DNA of 7,057 nucleotides from Rhodothermia bacterium. GTDB taxonomy: Bacteria; Bacteroidota; Rhodothermia; Rhodothermales; JABDKH01. The stretch is from assembly GCA_030431165.1 (NCBI GenBank), contig JAUIJQ010000163.1:1-7057 (forward strand). Direction: 5' to 3'. Positions 6,988-7,057 of the stretch are shown one piece after another (positions within the stretch are counted from its first letter, which is position 1; every line of letters begins with the position of its first letter). Below the pieces are notes generated by a model. That model ran no database searches, was not told where the DNA came from, and saw only the letters and a list, made by a program, of their open reading frames with translations. Position numbers and translations under genes: made by a program.

Positions 6988-7057
6988 TCAGAACGTGGCG
7001 CTCACGCTGGAGGCCCCACGCCAAACCCGGATGGGCATCGGCGGCTCCTCGCGGTTG
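6988..7057 (-). CDS. Possible C-terminal tail of an outer-membrane barrel protein (5' part outside window)
   Basis: On the minus strand a frame enters from the right edge and stops at TGA (6988-6990), giving 22 residues that end IRVWRGASSVSATF. A terminal Phe preceded by a strand-like, partly alternating sequence is the hallmark of outer-membrane beta-barrel proteins, including TonB-dependent receptors. Twenty of its 22 codons end in G or C, as in the methyltransferase gene, while the opposite-strand frame over the same bases has only about half. It would converge with the methyltransferase across a 206-base gap. An inverted repeat lies just past the stop (GGTTCA at 6944-6949, TGAACC at 6975-6980, with a small GTCGG/CCGAT hairpin inside). 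The fragment is too short for certainty, and the strand phase of the final Phe is only fair for a barrel protein. Confidence 0.35.
   Translation of the reverse strand, partial: NREEPPMPIRVWRGASSVSATF

Noticed and set aside
6877..7057. Plus-strand open frame from ATG at 6877 (also ATG at 6904, MSDIN...) running off the right edge
   Set aside because: Its 60 residues are hydrophilic and rich in Arg, Gly and Pro, no ribosome site precedes either ATG, and only about half of its last 24 codons end in G or C, against 20 of 22 for the opposite strand. It remains possible if the minus-strand tail proves false.

Overview
The window looks like chromosomal sequence from a marine or moderately halophilic member of the Bacteroidota/Rhodothermota side of the FCB group. 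Three things support this. Two large secreted proteins end in C-terminal modules of the type IX secretion (T9SS, Por) sorting kind. Lipoproteins with short lipoboxes are present. Shine-Dalgarno sites are weak or absent in front of the starts, as is usual in Bacteroidota. GC content is moderately high and third codon positions are GC-rich. The genus cannot be told from the sequence.

Layout, left to right. Positions 1-1125 (minus) hold the first 375 residues of a lipoprotein with two Ig/Fn3-like segments followed by the start of an alpha/beta domain; the gene runs off the left edge. Positions 1126-1225 are intergenic and contain a perfect 9-bp-stem hairpin. Positions 1226-3397 (minus) encode a 723-residue secreted protein with two OB-fold-like regions, an Ig-like region between them and a T9SS type A sorting domain. 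Positions 3398-3554 are intergenic with a possible promoter. Positions 3555-5819 (minus) encode a 754-residue secreted protein with tandem acidic calcium-loop motifs, an Fn3-like region and a 'YPNPY'-type C-terminal module; its start appears to be TTG. Positions 5820-6034 are a divergent promoter region. Positions 6035-6781 (plus) encode a lipoprotein-anchored class I SAM-dependent methyltransferase. Positions 6782-6987 are intergenic with inverted repeats. Positions 6988-7057 (minus) may be the C-terminal end of an outer-membrane barrel protein that enters from the right.

The three minus-strand genes read in the order 754 aa, 723 aa, lipoprotein, with gaps of 157 and 100 bases. They form a run of cell-surface or secreted proteins, probably co-oriented but perhaps not a single transcript, because a hairpin lies before the lipoprotein. 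None has a visible catalytic motif, so their roles (adhesion, binding, surface structure) remain inference. The methyltransferase is transcribed divergently and has no evident functional link to them. I see no tRNA, rRNA, CRISPR array, insertion sequence or phage gene. No new multi-gene system is evident; the most unusual items are the exported methyltransferase and the uncharacterised domain combinations of the secreted proteins.
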